Below, piece by piece: positions 35,788 through 46,183 of a stretch of 64,000 nucleotides of DNA (position 1 is the first letter of the stretch; every line of letters begins with the position of its first letter). The stretch comes from a bacterium (GTDB lineage: Bacteria; Bacteroidota; Bacteroidia; Flavobacteriales_D; Sanyastnellaceae): assembly GCA_029979565.1 (NCBI GenBank), contig JAPOHG010000001.1:186001-250000 (forward strand), read 5' to 3'. The notes under the pieces were generated by a model. That model was not told where the DNA came from, made no database searches, and was given only the letters and a program-made list of their open reading frames with translations. A program made the translations under genes and the position numbers.

Positions 35788-37185
35788 TTACCGCTTACCC
35801 GTCATCGCAGCAGGTACGACCCAAGCATCGTACTCTGCTTCGGTCAAATACCCCGTGGCCAGCGCAGCAGCCTTGAGTGTCGTTCCTTCTCTGTGCGCCT
35901 TGTTTGCAATCTCTGCAGCCTTGTAATAGCCAATCTTGGTGTTCAAGGCCGTTACAAGCATCAAACTGTTTTGCACCAACTCATCAATTCGCTCGTGGTT
36001 GGGCTCGATGCCTTCTACGCAATGGGCGCTGAAGGAGCGACAGGCATCACCGAGGAGGCGCGCGCTTTCCAGCACGTTCCGAGCCATCATGGGTTTGAAC
36101 ACGTTGAGTTCATAATGGCCTTGTGCCCCGCCGACCGCAACGGCAACATCGTTCCCCATGACTTGCGCACAGACCATGGTCATGGCTTCACACTGGGTAG
36201 GATTGACCTTGCCGGGCATGATGCTGGATCCCGGCTCGTTCGCTGGAATAACGAGCTCACCGATGCCAGAGCGCGGACCGGAGGCCATCAATCGGATGTC
36301 ATTGGCAATCTTGTTCAAGCTCACAGCCAATTGCCGCAAGGCTCCGTGGGTTTCGACGATGGCATCGTGTGCAGCCAGTGCCTCAAACTTGTTCTGCGCC
36401 GTAACAAAGGGCAGACCCGTCAGGGATGCGATGTGCTCAGCAACGCGCGCGGAATAGCCTTCCGGCGTATTGATTCCGGTGCCAACCGCTGTTCCACCCA
36501 ATGCCAATTCACTGAGGTGGCTCATGGAATTGTTGAGGGCCTTCAGTCCAAAATTCAGTTGGGCGACGTACCCGCTGAATTCCTGCCCCAAGGTCAATGG
36601 CGTTGCGTCCATGAGGTGGGTCCGGCCGATTTTCACCACCTCTGCAAATGCTTCCGCTTTGACCTGCAATGCATCCCGCAGTTGCTCCACCCCCGGCACG
36701 GTTGTTCGAACAATCACCTTGTAGGCGGCAATGTGCATCGCCGTCGGAAAGGTATCATTCGAAGACTGGGACTTGTTCACGTCGTCATTCGGATGAACGG
36801 GCTTTTCTCCTTCTCCAAGTGAGCCTCCATTGATGAGGTGAGAGCGATTCGCTACCACTTCGTTCACGTTCATGTTGGACTGGGTGCCGGAACCGGTTTG
36901 CCAAACCACCAATGGAAATTGCTCTGCCCATTGCCCCGCGATGATTTCATCGCACGCCCGGGCAATCAAATCGCATTTCTTTTGGTCCAATCCCCCGAGC
37001 TCTGCATTGGTGAGCGCAGCGGCTTTTTTCAAATAGGCAAATGCTTCGATGATTTCGCTTGGCATCGAGGCGGAAGGGCCAATTTTAAAGTTGTTTCGGG
37101 AACGCTCAGTCTGCGGACCCCACAACGCATCGGCAGGAACCTTGACCTCACCAATGGTGTCTTTTTCGATTCGGTAACCACTCAT
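35788..37185 (-). CDS. fumC: Fumarate hydratase, class II
   Basis: Citric-acid-cycle enzyme hydrating fumarate to malate, iron-independent. The 465-residue protein has the superfamily signature [16 protein letters not shown], the active-site region [20 protein letters not shown] and [18 protein letters not shown], which distinguishes fumarase from argininosuccinate lyase. It lies five bases downstream of prfB, so recX-prfB-fumC is probably one unit. Confidence 0.97.
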   Translation of the reverse strand: MSGYRIEKDTIGEVKVPADALWGPQTERSRNNFKIGPSASMPSEIIEAFAYLKKAAALTNAELGGLDQKKCDLIARACDEIIAGQWAEQFPLVVWQTGSGTQSNMNVNEVVANRSHLINGGSLGEGEKPVHPNDDVNKSQSSNDTFPTAMHIAAYKVIVRTTVPGVEQLRDALQVKAEAFAEVVKIGRTHLMDATPLTLGQEFSGYVAQLNFGLKALNNSMSHLSELALGGTAVGTGINTPEGYSARVAEHIASLTGLPFVTAQNKFEALAAHDAIVETHGALRQLAVSLNKIANDIRLMASGPRSGIGELVIPANEPGSSIMPGKVNPTQCEAMTMVCAQVMGNDVAVAVGGAQGHYELNVFKPMMARNVLESARLLGDACRSFSAHCVEGIEPNHERIDELVQNSLMLVTALNTKIGYYKAAEIANKAHREGTTLKAAALATGYLTEAEYDAWVVPAAMTGKR

Positions 37186-37190
37186 GATTG

Positions 37191-38300
37191 TTACACTTGT
37201 TCTGATTGTTTGGCACCCGATCCGGCCTGCATCAAGTACGCCTTGAGGAAACCTTCAATGTCACCGTTCATGACGGCATCCACATTGGACGTCTCGTGGT
37301 TGGTACGCACGTCCTTGACCATCTTATAGGGCTGCATGACATACGACCGGATTTGAGACCCCCATTCAATCTTCTTTTTGCCGGCTTCAATCTCGGCACG
37401 CGCCTCGTTGCGCTTGGCCAGTTCGATTTCGAACAATTGGGACTTCAATAGCTGCATCGCCTTCTCCTTGTTCCCCAATTGACTCCGCGTTTCTGTATTG
37501 TCGATGACGATACCCGTTGGAGCGTGGCGCAGGCGAACCCCTGTTTCAACCTTGTTGACGTTCTGTCCTCCAGCGCCTCCTGAACGAAACGTCTCCCACG
37601 TAATGTCAGAAGGATTGACTTCAATTTCAATGGAGTCATCCACCAACGGATAGACATAGACCGAAACGAAAGACGTGTGCCGGCGTGCTTGGCTATCAAA
37701 CGGGCTGATGCGCACCAACCGGTGCACCCCATTTTCGCCTTTCAGCATGCCGAAGGCGAATTCTCCTTCAAACTCCAGCGTGACCTGTTTGATGCCGGCC
37801 ACATCGCCTTCCTGCAAATCCAATTCCTTGACCTTGAAATTGGCATTGTCACCGTACATCCTGTACATGCGCATCAGCATGGAGGCCCAATCGCAACTTT
37901 CCGTTCCACCGGCCCCTGAGGTGATTTGCATGATGGCATTGAGGTTGTCTTCCTCTGCGCTCAGCATGTTCTTGAACTCGAGCTCTTCCACCGCCACAGC
38001 CGCCGCATCGAAGGCCTCTTGAGCTTCAGACTGCTCTGCTTCGCCCCCTTTCATGAAGTCAAACAGGACCTGAGCATCGTCCACCGCAGACAGGCACGTG
38101 TCAAAACTATTCGTCCACGATTTCAGCGTGCGCAAGCGCTTCATGACCTGCTCAGCTTCTTTGGAATTGTTCCAAAATTCTGGGTCTTGGGTTCGCTTTT
38201 CCTCCTCTGCTATTTCGATGCGCTTGGCGTCGATGGCTAGGTAGCCTTTCAAATCGTCCACACGCGAACGCAATGCATTCAGTTGATCAATCGTAATCAT
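37191..38300 (-). CDS. prfB: Peptide chain release factor 2, without programmed frameshift
   Basis: RF2 ends translation at UGA and UAA. The 369-residue protein has the RF2-specific SPF recognition motif ([15 protein letters not shown]) and the GGQ hydrolysis loop ([19 protein letters not shown]). In many bacteria an in-frame UGA after about codon 25 enforces a +1 frameshift; here the equivalent stretch reads [12 protein letters not shown] with no stop, so the gene is continuous. TACCTTTG on the minus strand lies six bases before the ATG. Confidence 0.96.
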   Translation of the reverse strand: MITIDQLNALRSRVDDLKGYLAIDAKRIEIAEEEKRTQDPEFWNNSKEAEQVMKRLRTLKSWTNSFDTCLSAVDDAQVLFDFMKGGEAEQSEAQEAFDAAAVAVEELEFKNMLSAEEDNLNAIMQITSGAGGTESCDWASMLMRMYRMYGDNANFKVKELDLQEGDVAGIKQVTLEFEGEFAFGMLKGENGVHRLVRISPFDSQARRHTSFVSVYVYPLVDDSIEIEVNPSDITWETFRSGGAGGQNVNKVETGVRLRHAPTGIVIDNTETRSQLGNKEKAMQLLKSQLFEIELAKRNEARAEIEAGKKKIEWGSQIRSYVMQPYKMVKDVRTNHETSNVDAVMNGDIEGFLKAYLMQAGSGAKQSEQV

Positions 38301-38306
38301 TCATTG

Positions 38307-38314
38307 CAAAGGTA
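38307..38314 (-). promoter_or_regulatory. -7 promoter element for prfB
   Basis: Minus-strand TACCTTTG fits TAnnTTTG and ends six bases before the prfB ATG at 38300, inside the short gap after recX. If used, the start site would fall at or near the initiation codon. No clear -33 TTG is seen. Confidence 0.4.
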
Positions 38315-38316
38315 AT

Positions 38317-38757
38317 TCAGCGTCCCTCTGCTTCTTCGACTGCACGCAAGATGTCATTCACAGCGAACCCTCGACTGACCAGAAACCGAATCACTCGGTC
38401 CCTTTTCTCCGGCAATTCAGCGCGCCTGCGCTCAACAAGCGCCCCAAGGGATGCCTGAAAAGACGCCGGTGAGTGCGCGGCGACAGCTGCATGGGCAGCA
38501 GCATTTGAAAATCCCTTGATCCGGAGACCGTGAAGGATTTTTCGTGGACCCCATGATTTGTGTTCGGCATGGGTCCGCACGTACGAAGTCACGAACCGTT
38601 CATCCGATAGGAACCCTTCTTCTACAAGGCTATCGACAATACCGTTGACAGCTGATTCGTCATCGAATTGGCCTTGCAACTTGCGCCGAACATCACCCGT
38701 ACACCGTTCCTGCAGGCTGCACCACCGGCGCATTTTTTCCTTCCACTCATCGATCAT
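38317..38757 (-). CDS. recX: Regulatory protein RecX
   Basis: A 146-residue helical-repeat protein that modulates RecA filaments. Family features are the three-helix repeats with SLQERCTGDVRRKLQ, IVDSLVEEGFLSDERFVTSYV, KSWGPRKILHGLRIKGF and the closing RDRVIRFLVSRGFAVNDILRAVEE. ATG at 38757 was chosen; the 28 upstream codons (MGRHFLFCGLQ and onward) are not RecX-like and would reach into the start of the divergent DUF349 gene. It heads the recX-prfB-fumC run. Confidence 0.9.
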   Translation of the reverse strand: MIDEWKEKMRRWCSLQERCTGDVRRKLQGQFDDESAVNGIVDSLVEEGFLSDERFVTSYVRTHAEHKSWGPRKILHGLRIKGFSNAAAHAAVAAHSPASFQASLGALVERRRAELPEKRDRVIRFLVSRGFAVNDILRAVEEAEGR

Positions 38758-38839
38758 GGAAGGTGAAATTGGGCCAAAATGCCGGGAAAACAAGGCTATA
38801 CACGATATTTGCAGTCCGCAAAACAAAAAGTGTCGACCC

Positions 38840-40582
38840 ATGAGGTCTGAGATCTTGCCCCGTATTCAAGAATTGCTCGCCCAAGAAGACTTGGAGGGAA
38901 TTCGTGTGGAGGTGCGCGAAGCCATCGATCAGTTCCGCACCCTGACGAAAGAAGAAGTGAGAAAACAGCGCGAAGCTTGGGCCGCAATGTCGAAAGACCC
39001 CGATGCCGTTTTCGAATACCAGCCCGCTCCTGAAGAAGAAGCATTTGAAGCCGCTGTTGCCGCGTTTAAGGAACGCGAAAAGGCTTGGCGCAAGCAAGTA
39101 GCAGACGAACAACGTGCGAACTTGGAAAAGAAAAAGGAGATGCTCGAGCGTCTCCGCCACACCATCCAAGAAGAAGAGAACATCGGTGCCGCATTCGCGG
39201 TGTTCAATGAGGTACGCGAAGCATGGGGTGCAGTTGGTGATGTCCCTGGCGACCAGTACAAGGTGGTTCACGACCAGTACTACCGCCTACAGGACGAGTT
39301 TTTCTACAACATCAACATTTACAAGGAGCTCAAGGACCACGACCTGAAGGTGAACCTGAAAAAGAAAGAAGACCTCATCGAAGGTGCGAAAGCGCTCGTG
39401 GCGATTCAGTCGTTGAACGATCGACAGAAGCACGCCCGAGCCTTGCAAAAGCAGTGGATGGATGTGGGACCTTCGCCGCGGGAGACGTACAAAGAACTTT
39501 CGGACACCTTTTTTGGCATCATTCGCCCGGTATTTGAGGAGGCCAAAGCGCATTACGATGAAATCCGAGAGGCCTTCAAAACCAATGCCGAAGCGAAGAC
39601 AGCCTTGATCGAAAAGCTTCGGGAGGTGGTGGCTGAGGAAGTAGAGGCCTCTCACGCTGCATGGCAAAAGGCCACGGCAAGCGTTTTGGATCTGCAAAAG
39701 CAGTGGAAGGCGGCAGGCTTTGCAGGAAAAGAGCACAACGAGGCGCTGTGGACACAATTCCGCGAGCTGGCTGATGTCTTCTTCGGAAAGAAGCAACTGT
39801 TCTACGACGCTCAGAAAGAAGTCACCGATGCGTTCAAGGCCCAAAAAGTCGCCCTCATTGAACGTGCAGAGGCCCTCGCCAAAAGCACGAATTGGCGGGA
39901 AGACGCCCCCAAGATGATGGAGCTGCAGAAGGAGTGGAAAACCGTCGGGGCCTGTGCACCGCGTGACGAGCAGAAACTTTGGCGTCGATTCCGCAAAGCG
40001 CAGGACACCTTCTTCAATGCACGCAAAGCAGAAATGGCCGGAAAGCTCGAGGGTGAGAAGGAGAATTTGAAGCAGAAAAATGCGCTCATCGAAGAGGTCA
40101 AGGCCTTCGAGTTGAGCGGAAAACGCAAGGATGATTTGGACGCTTTAAAGGCCTTCTCTGTGCGTTGGAATGCCATCGGATTTGTCCCGCGCAAATCCCT
40201 GGATAAGGTCATGGAGGCGTACCGCACTGCGATGGACGTGCACTACGATGCCTTGAGCGCTCAGAAGTCCGAACGCGCCATGGAGACCTACAAGCAAAGG
40301 GTGGACAACTTATTGGAGTCGGACACACAAAGCATTCGGAGGGAACAGCGCATCCTGCGGGAAAAGCTCGACCGGCTGCTCAACCGCATCACCAAGACGG
40401 AAGAAAACCTCGAGCGATTTACAGGCAAGGGCGCGGAAAGCATTCGCAACCAGTATGAGAAGTCCATGGAGGCAGATAAGAAGGAGGTTGAGGACATCAA
40501 GTCCAAACTGAAAATGCTGCGCCAAGCGTCGCAAAAGGCAGAGGCTGAAAAAGCCGAAAAACCCGATGGAAACGAAGCCTGA
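38840..40582 (+). CDS. DUF349 domain protein, coiled-coil rich
   Basis: A 580-residue, highly charged helical protein containing at least five DUF349 repeats, each marked by a Trp-x-x-hydrophobic-Gly turn: AWGAVGDVP, QWMDVGPSP, QWKAAGFAG, EWKTVGACAP and RWNAIGFVP, each followed by a helix ending in an FF or similar aromatic pair. The final 120 residues form a long coiled coil (SIRREQRILREKLDRLLNRI, then EVEDIKSKLKMLRQAS). DUF349 proteins are widespread in Bacteroidota and have no firmly assigned role. ATG at 38840 was chosen; the longer frame upstream runs antisense through recX. Confidence 0.88.
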   Translation: MRSEILPRIQELLAQEDLEGIRVEVREAIDQFRTLTKEEVRKQREAWAAMSKDPDAVFEYQPAPEEEAFEAAVAAFKEREKAWRKQVADEQRANLEKKKEMLERLRHTIQEEENIGAAFAVFNEVREAWGAVGDVPGDQYKVVHDQYYRLQDEFFYNINIYKELKDHDLKVNLKKKEDLIEGAKALVAIQSLNDRQKHARALQKQWMDVGPSPRETYKELSDTFFGIIRPVFEEAKAHYDEIREAFKTNAEAKTALIEKLREVVAEEVEASHAAWQKATASVLDLQKQWKAAGFAGKEHNEALWTQFRELADVFFGKKQLFYDAQKEVTDAFKAQKVALIERAEALAKSTNWREDAPKMMELQKEWKTVGACAPRDEQKLWRRFRKAQDTFFNARKAEMAGKLEGEKENLKQKNALIEEVKAFELSGKRKDDLDALKAFSVRWNAIGFVPRKSLDKVMEAYRTAMDVHYDALSAQKSERAMETYKQRVDNLLESDTQSIRREQRILREKLDRLLNRITKTEENLERFTGKGAESIRNQYEKSMEADKKEVEDIKSKLKMLRQASQKAEAEKAEKPDGNEA

Positions 40583-41212
40583 TCAAGGCTTAGACGGCAA
40601 TAACTTACAGGTGTAGCCCTCGTCTTTGAGCCAGCGCAAATAAGGTTCCAATATGGGCAGCATGCGCGGCGCGGCGCGGTCTGAATCGTGGAAGACCACA
40701 ATGGCCCCGGGACGGGTGTTCACCAGCAGTTGCTCAAAGCAATCTTCAGGCGTCTTCTTTACATCAAAGTCCGCACTTAAGACATCCCACATCACCACCT
40801 CCGTTTGGGCCGAAATGGCCTCTGCTTGAGAACGAGTGATGCGGCCATAGGGCGGTCGGAACCATTTCGCCTGGGTCAGCGACTGGCATTTCATGAAGCT
40901 CTTGAGGTAGGCGTAATTCGGGGTTTTCCATCCCGATTCATGGGCATATGAGTGGTTTCCAATGGCATGCCCTTTGGCCGTAAGCTCCTCCACCACATCC
41001 GGGTACTTTTCGATGTTCCTTCCCACGCAAAAAAACGTAGCCGGGGCATCGAATCGGCCCAGAATTTCCATCGCTTGTCGGGTGATGACCGGGTGTGGCC
41101 CGTCATCAAATGTGAGGTACACGGCTGCATCATTGTCCACAAAATCCGGCCCGTGCCAGGTTAACTGGGAAGCCATGGCTTTTACAATCGGAGGAGTCTG
41201 CCGCAAGTACAC
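40583..41212 (-). CDS. Polysaccharide deacetylase (NodB homology, CE4)
   Basis: A 209-residue metal-dependent carbohydrate esterase acting on N-acetylated glycans such as peptidoglycan or exopolysaccharide. Motifs: TFDDGPHP with Asp36/Asp37, the HSYAH metal site (His87, His91), RPPYGR, and the late VVFHDSDRA with catalytic His. No signal peptide is visible in this version. The start is GTG at 41212, giving MYLRQTPPIVKAM, which matches the usual N-terminus of short Bacteroidota members. The longer frame to 41599 would run through the start of divergent leuS and was rejected. Confidence 0.87.
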   Translation of the reverse strand: MYLRQTPPIVKAMASQLTWHGPDFVDNDAAVYLTFDDGPHPVITRQAMEILGRFDAPATFFCVGRNIEKYPDVVEELTAKGHAIGNHSYAHESGWKTPNYAYLKSFMKCQSLTQAKWFRPPYGRITRSQAEAISAQTEVVMWDVLSADFDVKKTPEDCFEQLLVNTRPGAIVVFHDSDRAAPRMLPILEPYLRWLKDEGYTCKLLPSKP

Positions 41213-41233
41213 GCGGTAAAGATACCAAGCGAC

Positions 41234-41241
41234 TACCTTTG
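41234..41241 (+). promoter_or_regulatory. -7 promoter element for leuS
   Basis: TACCTTTG fits TAnnTTTG and lies 19 bases before the leuS ATG at 41261. No convincing -33 TTG is present at the usual spacing. Confidence 0.4.
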
Positions 41242-41260
41242 CAGCGAATTGGGAAGCCGC

Positions 41261-44071
41261 ATGGAATACGATTTTCGAGCAATTGAACAACGCTGGCAAG
41301 CAAAGTGGAAAGCAGGTGACGCCTACAAGGTGACAGAGGACCCTTCGAAGGAGAAATTCTATGTGCTTGATATGTTCCCGTACCCTTCCGGTGCGGGGCT
41401 GCACGTTGGACATCCACTCGGATACATCGCAAGCGACGTATACGCTCGGTACAAGCGTCACCAAGGGTACAATGTTCTGCACCCTATGGGTTACGATAGT
41501 TTTGGACTTCCTGCAGAACAATATGCCATCCAGACCGGGCAACACCCGGCCGTCACAACCGAAGCAAACGTCGCGCGTTATCGGGAACAATTGGACCAAC
41601 TCGGATTTTGTTATGACTGGTCCCGAGAAGTCCGAACCAGTGACCCCGCTTACTACCGTTGGACGCAGTGGATTTTCGCCGAATTGTTCGAATCGTGGTA
41701 CGATACGACAGCTGACCGTTCCAAGCCCATTGCATCCCTGTTGGATGCGCTGAACTCAGATGGTTTGAGCACCGTCAAGCCCGCATGCGATGGCGATTGG
41801 TGGAAAGTCCTGCCCGCAGGAAAGTACCCCTGGGATGAATCCTTCGATGGAAGGCTCACGGCCGACCAATGGAAGGCATGCGATGCCATTGCACAATCGC
41901 ACATCCTCATGCAATTCAGGCTCGCCTACCTCGCGGACAGTGAGGTCAATTGGTGCCCAGCGCTGGGCACGGTTTTGGCCAATGACGAAGTCAAAGACGG
42001 GCTGAGCGAACGGGGCGGCCACCCCGTGGTCCGCAAGCGGATGCGGCAGTGGATCATGCGAATCTCGGCCTTTTCGCAACGCCTGATTGACGACCTGAAC
42101 AGCCTGGATTGGACCGACAGCATCAAGGAAGCTCAACGCAACTGGATTGGACGCAGTGAAGGCGCCTCCGTTCATTTCGGAGTGGCAGGCCACCCGGAGC
42201 GGACCATCGAAGTGTTCACGACCCGTCCAGATACCATCTACGGGGCGAGCTTCATGGTACTGGCCCCCGAGCACGAGCTGGTCGAATTGCTGACCAGTGC
42301 AGGGCAACAAGAAGCCGTGACCGCCTATCAAACGGCTGCAGCCCAAAAATCCGAGCGCGAGCGTCAGGGCGCTGGCGACCACGAGGTAAGCGGCTGCTTT
42401 ACCGGTGGATACGCCGTGCACCCGATTACAGAGGATAAGATCCCCGTTTGGATTGCGGATTATGTGCTGGCCGGATACGGCACCGGAGCCATCATGGCCG
42501 TACCGGCTGGGGATGAACGCGATTGGAAATTTGCCAAAGCCTACGGGCTTTCCATACCGGCCATATTCGAGGGTGTCGATACCGACGAAGCCGTCTACAC
42601 CGATAAGGACAAAGCCCTTTGCAATTCGGGGGCATTCAATGGCCAGACACCGGTTGAAGCCATCCCAGCCGCTATTGCCTTCCTCGAGGGTAAAGGCGTC
42701 GGCAAAGGACAAGTCAATTACCGGTTGCGCGATGCGGTCTTCAGTCGCCAGCGCTACTGGGGCGAGCCCTTCCCCGTTTGCTACGAAGGCGATATTCCTC
42801 AATTGATTCGGGACGAGCAAGTCACCTTGCCTCCGGTGGATGCTTACCTGCCTACGGAGGATGGCGACCCGCCCCTTGCACGTGCCAAAAAAGAAGACTG
42901 GAACGTCACCCGCGGAGACCGGATGGAATACAACACCATGCCCGGTTGGGCCGGGTCAAGTTGGTACTTCTTGCGCTACATGGATCCGCACAACAACACC
43001 GAATTCTGTGCACGAGAAAAATCCGATTATTGGGGACAAGTCGATCTCTACGTGGGCGGGGCTGAGCACACCACTGGACACTTGCTGTACTCCCGTTTCT
43101 GGACGAAATTCTTGTTTGATCGGGGGTGGATCGGATTCAACGAGCCGTTCAAGCGCATGATCAACCAGGGCATGATCCTCGGGCGCTCAAACTTCGTGTA
43201 CCGGGTTCAAGGAACAGACCAATTTGTGACATCTGAGCGGCGCAAAGAATTCCAGACCCAACGGTTGCACGTGGACATCAACCTGGTTCAATCCGATAAG
43301 CTCGACATGGAAGGATTCCGGGCCTGGCGCCCCGAATACGCCAACGCAGAATTCATCCTCAACGAGGAAGGAGACTATCTGTGTGGTCATGAGGTGGAAA
43401 AAATGTCCAAGTCCAAATTCAATGTGCAGACCCCGGACGACCTCGTAGAACGCTACGGCGCGGACACCTTGCGCTGCTACGAAATGTTCTTAGGGCCCCT
43501 GACTCAACACAAACCCTGGGACACCCAAGGCATCAGCGGCGTGCACAATTTTCTTCGCAAACTGCATAGGCTATTCAACCAGACCGCATCCGGTTCAGCC
43601 GCTACGGACCCCCAGTACCGCGTTCTGCACAAAACCATCAAAAAGGTTAGCGAAGACCTGGATCGGCATGCATTCAACACGGTCATCAGCGCATTGATGA
43701 TTGCGGTCAACGAACTCTTGGAAGCAAAGACTCAAAACGCCGAACTCTTGCGACCCTTGGCCATTCTTGCCAGTCCTGTGGCGCCCCATTTGGCAGAAGA
43801 ATTATGGCAGCTCAGCGGCGGCGTTAATAGCGTCCTGGATCAAGCGTGGCCAGTGGCGGAAGAGCATTGGTTAACCGCCGACGAAGAAACCTACCCCGTT
43901 TCTTTCAACGGCAAAGTGCGGTTCCAGCTAACTGTACCTGCCGACCTAGATGCTAAGTCAGTTGAGAATCAGGCGCTTGCACACGAAAAAGCGCAAGATT
44001 ACCTCGCTGGCAAAACCGTTCGAAAGGTCATCGTGGTTCCTGGACGAATCGTCAATATCGTTGTAGGCTAG
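41261..44071 (+). CDS. leuS: Leucyl-tRNA synthetase
   Basis: A 936-residue class I synthetase. HIGH is seen as HVGH in PYPSGAGLHVGHPLGY and KMSKS as EKMSKSKFNVQTPDD near residue 718. The CP1 editing domain includes TTRPDTIYGASFMVLAPEHEL, and the WCPALGTVLANDEVKDGLSERGG region is typical. An extra segment after WYDTTADRSKPIASLLDAL is characteristic of Bacteroidota LeuS. ATG at 41261 is preferred to a TTG four codons upstream. Confidence 0.97.
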   Translation: MEYDFRAIEQRWQAKWKAGDAYKVTEDPSKEKFYVLDMFPYPSGAGLHVGHPLGYIASDVYARYKRHQGYNVLHPMGYDSFGLPAEQYAIQTGQHPAVTTEANVARYREQLDQLGFCYDWSREVRTSDPAYYRWTQWIFAELFESWYDTTADRSKPIASLLDALNSDGLSTVKPACDGDWWKVLPAGKYPWDESFDGRLTADQWKACDAIAQSHILMQFRLAYLADSEVNWCPALGTVLANDEVKDGLSERGGHPVVRKRMRQWIMRISAFSQRLIDDLNSLDWTDSIKEAQRNWIGRSEGASVHFGVAGHPERTIEVFTTRPDTIYGASFMVLAPEHELVELLTSAGQQEAVTAYQTAAAQKSERERQGAGDHEVSGCFTGGYAVHPITEDKIPVWIADYVLAGYGTGAIMAVPAGDERDWKFAKAYGLSIPAIFEGVDTDEAVYTDKDKALCNSGAFNGQTPVEAIPAAIAFLEGKGVGKGQVNYRLRDAVFSRQRYWGEPFPVCYEGDIPQLIRDEQVTLPPVDAYLPTEDGDPPLARAKKEDWNVTRGDRMEYNTMPGWAGSSWYFLRYMDPHNNTEFCAREKSDYWGQVDLYVGGAEHTTGHLLYSRFWTKFLFDRGWIGFNEPFKRMINQGMILGRSNFVYRVQGTDQFVTSERRKEFQTQRLHVDINLVQSDKLDMEGFRAWRPEYANAEFILNEEGDYLCGHEVEKMSKSKFNVQTPDDLVERYGADTLRCYEMFLGPLTQHKPWDTQGISGVHNFLRKLHRLFNQTASGSAATDPQYRVLHKTIKKVSEDLDRHAFNTVISALMIAVNELLEAKTQNAELLRPLAILASPVAPHLAEELWQLSGGVNSVLDQAWPVAEEHWLTADEETYPVSFNGKVRFQLTVPADLDAKSVENQALAHEKAQDYLAGKTVRKVIVVPGRIVNIVVG

Positions 44072-44193
44072 GTGATTAGCTATCAAAAAGGCGTCTTTCG
44101 TCTTTAGTTTTTACGGTTTTATCTTGATTATTCATTAAAAATTCAAGACCTTGTTAAATCAAACTGTCCGGTTTGAATTAACCAAGTTGCTGA

Positions 44194-46110
44194 ATGGCTC
44201 TAAACCGCGCCCTCCCGGCTTTTATGCTTGTGCTCCTCTCTGCTCTGGGCTGGACGAATGTCGTCGCTGCCCAGGAAGACGAATTGGGGTGCACGGATGT
44301 ATGGGCTTGCAATTACAATCCAACAGCAACGGAAGACGACGGGTCATGTGATTATGAGTCGTGCATCGGGTGCACCAACCAGTATGCGTGCAATTTCGAT
44401 CCTGGCGCCATCTACAACGATGGGTCGTGTGAATACCTGTCCTGTGTTGGATGCATGTCCCCGGATGCGTGCAATTTCGATCCAGAAGCGCTCGTTCCCA
44501 ACAATGCCTCGTGTGATTTCGTTTCTTGTGTAGGATGCACAGACTTCACAGCGTGCACGTTTGATCCGGAGGCGACCCTGTCGGATCCAAACCTCTGCAC
44601 GTACCCCTTGCCAGATTACGATTGCGCAGGCAACCTCACGGGATGTGGAGGGTGCGAGCCGGTCTTCTTGACCGACTTTCCGGTAACGCAGGTGGGCTGC
44701 GTCGACGACCTCCCACTGGCACCGCTCGGAGACGTGCAGGCCGCAACCGGATGCACCGACGAGCCGCTTGCAGTCCAAACTTTTGTGGTGGACGCCACAT
44801 CCGATTACACCCTCAACATCGGCACCACTGCAGACGGCATCGGCCCGGACGGCGCCATTCGCGTTTTTGGATTGACTGCTTTGGGACTGGCGAATTCCGA
44901 TTATTTCGTCGAATCATATCCTCTGCTTGTATCCCGGTATGCCAATGGCCTTGCTGTGGTCACGGGTCAAGTTGAAAATGTCATGAATGCCAACCTCAAA
45001 TGGACGGTGCACCTGGTGTTGGAAGACCCCCTGATGGGCGATGACTGGATGGCGCAAGATCCTGCACACGGATTCGTCACGGCAAACGGGTGCAGCGTAG
45101 ATACCGCCGCCATGGTAACGTACCGACTCAACGCGGCACATTCATACCTCATCGGCACCGGTGGACTTGACGGTTCCTATCTGCAGCTCTCCCACATGCC
45201 ATTGGATGAAAGCAAACGTTTTCAATTGGGCTTCGGCGGAAACAGTGTGAACTGCAATTATGGCTTTGGTGGTTGGTTTGCTTGGAGTGGCTTGGTATTG
45301 AATCAAGCAGTCAGCGGAATGACCGGTGACTTGGTGATTGACTTGGGCGAGGATGTGCCTGTAGGGGTTCCTTGCGGTCAAGAGGCCACCGTGCATTTCC
45401 ATCATTCTTTGAATGCCGATTGCGGACTGTTCAGTGAGGTAACACAAGTGTTCGTCCGAGCAGATGATACTGCCCCAACTTGGAACAGCGAATCGTGTGA
45501 AGCAGAAGTGGCCTTGTGTTTTGATGCATCTTTTGGTGGAGTGGCTTTGCCTGAGCCTTGTGCATTTGCATTCGAAGACGAATGCGGCGAAGCGGTCCAG
45601 ACCGCCTACGAAGAGGTTGTTGTTTCGGGAGATCCTGATGGACAACCGGATGCTCCGTTTGAGATTCAGCGTACCTACACCGGGACCGATTGCAGCGGGA
45701 ACGCATCTTCTTTTGTTCAGGTGCTCAGCTTCGACGGCTCGGCTTGCCCTTCTGCACCGACCTCGCCTGCCACCAAACCGACCGCGTCAAAACGGCACAG
45801 TCAACCCCATGGGAGAAGCGAGTTCGCGAAGGCAGAATCCAATTCCATCTCGTTGATCACAGGACTCGCGCCCAATCCAACGCATTCGCATTCCACCCTG
45901 AATGTTCACGTGCCTCAAGGCGAGCAAGTCACCCTCCGAGTGTTCGATTTGGCCGGGCACGAAGTGGACGCTCAAGTCGTAACGAGCGGCCCAGGATCCG
46001 GCAGCCATCGCATCACACTCCCTGCTGCTCACCTTCCTTCCGGATGTTACCTCATCCAAGCCAGCTCATCGCAAATGCGCGAGACGTTGCGTTGGGTTGT
46101 GCGGCACTGA
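44194..46110 (+). CDS. Secreted Cys-rich repeat protein with T9SS sorting domain
   Basis: A 638-residue exported protein. The signal peptide ends near NVVAAQ. Residues 32-138 contain four 27-residue repeats of the type GCTDxxACNFDPxAxxxDGSCxYxSC, a Cys-rich module common in marine Bacteroidota surface proteins. A large beta-rich middle (about 150-430) follows, then a region with further cysteines, and C-terminal LAPNPTHSHSTLNVHV, LRVFDLAGHEVDAQ and SGCYLIQASSS, a type A T9SS sorting domain. Function is unknown; surface adhesion or a structural role is likely. It sits with the next gene between leuS and tRNA-Gln. Confidence 0.82.
   Translation: MALNRALPAFMLVLLSALGWTNVVAAQEDELGCTDVWACNYNPTATEDDGSCDYESCIGCTNQYACNFDPGAIYNDGSCEYLSCVGCMSPDACNFDPEALVPNNASCDFVSCVGCTDFTACTFDPEATLSDPNLCTYPLPDYDCAGNLTGCGGCEPVFLTDFPVTQVGCVDDLPLAPLGDVQAATGCTDEPLAVQTFVVDATSDYTLNIGTTADGIGPDGAIRVFGLTALGLANSDYFVESYPLLVSRYANGLAVVTGQVENVMNANLKWTVHLVLEDPLMGDDWMAQDPAHGFVTANGCSVDTAAMVTYRLNAAHSYLIGTGGLDGSYLQLSHMPLDESKRFQLGFGGNSVNCNYGFGGWFAWSGLVLNQAVSGMTGDLVIDLGEDVPVGVPCGQEATVHFHHSLNADCGLFSEVTQVFVRADDTAPTWNSESCEAEVALCFDASFGGVALPEPCAFAFEDECGEAVQTAYEEVVVSGDPDGQPDAPFEIQRTYTGTDCSGNASSFVQVLSFDGSACPSAPTSPATKPTASKRHSQPHGRSEFAKAESNSISLITGLAPNPTHSHSTLNVHVPQGEQVTLRVFDLAGHEVDAQVVTSGPGSGSHRITLPAAHLPSGCYLIQASSSQMRETLRWVVRH
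44287..44610 (+). repeat. Four tandem 81-base coding repeats (27-residue Cys-rich module)
   Basis: The repeats encode residues 32-139 of the secreted T9SS protein. Each copy carries GC at its start, ACNF/ACNYNP in the middle and DGSCxY or a variant near its end; the fourth is the most diverged. The repeat is a protein-level one; the nucleotide copies have drifted. Confidence 0.75.
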
Positions 46111-46183
46111 TGCGTCATTGGGGTCCGTGGGACAGGTTGGCGTTACCGCCATTTCATTTGTAAATTGAATCAAAAATTTTGCC

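Noticed and set aside
41213-41599. N-terminal extension of the polysaccharide deacetylase
   Set aside because: It would run antisense through the first 113 codons of leuS, and the extra residues do not resemble a signal peptide or a domain.
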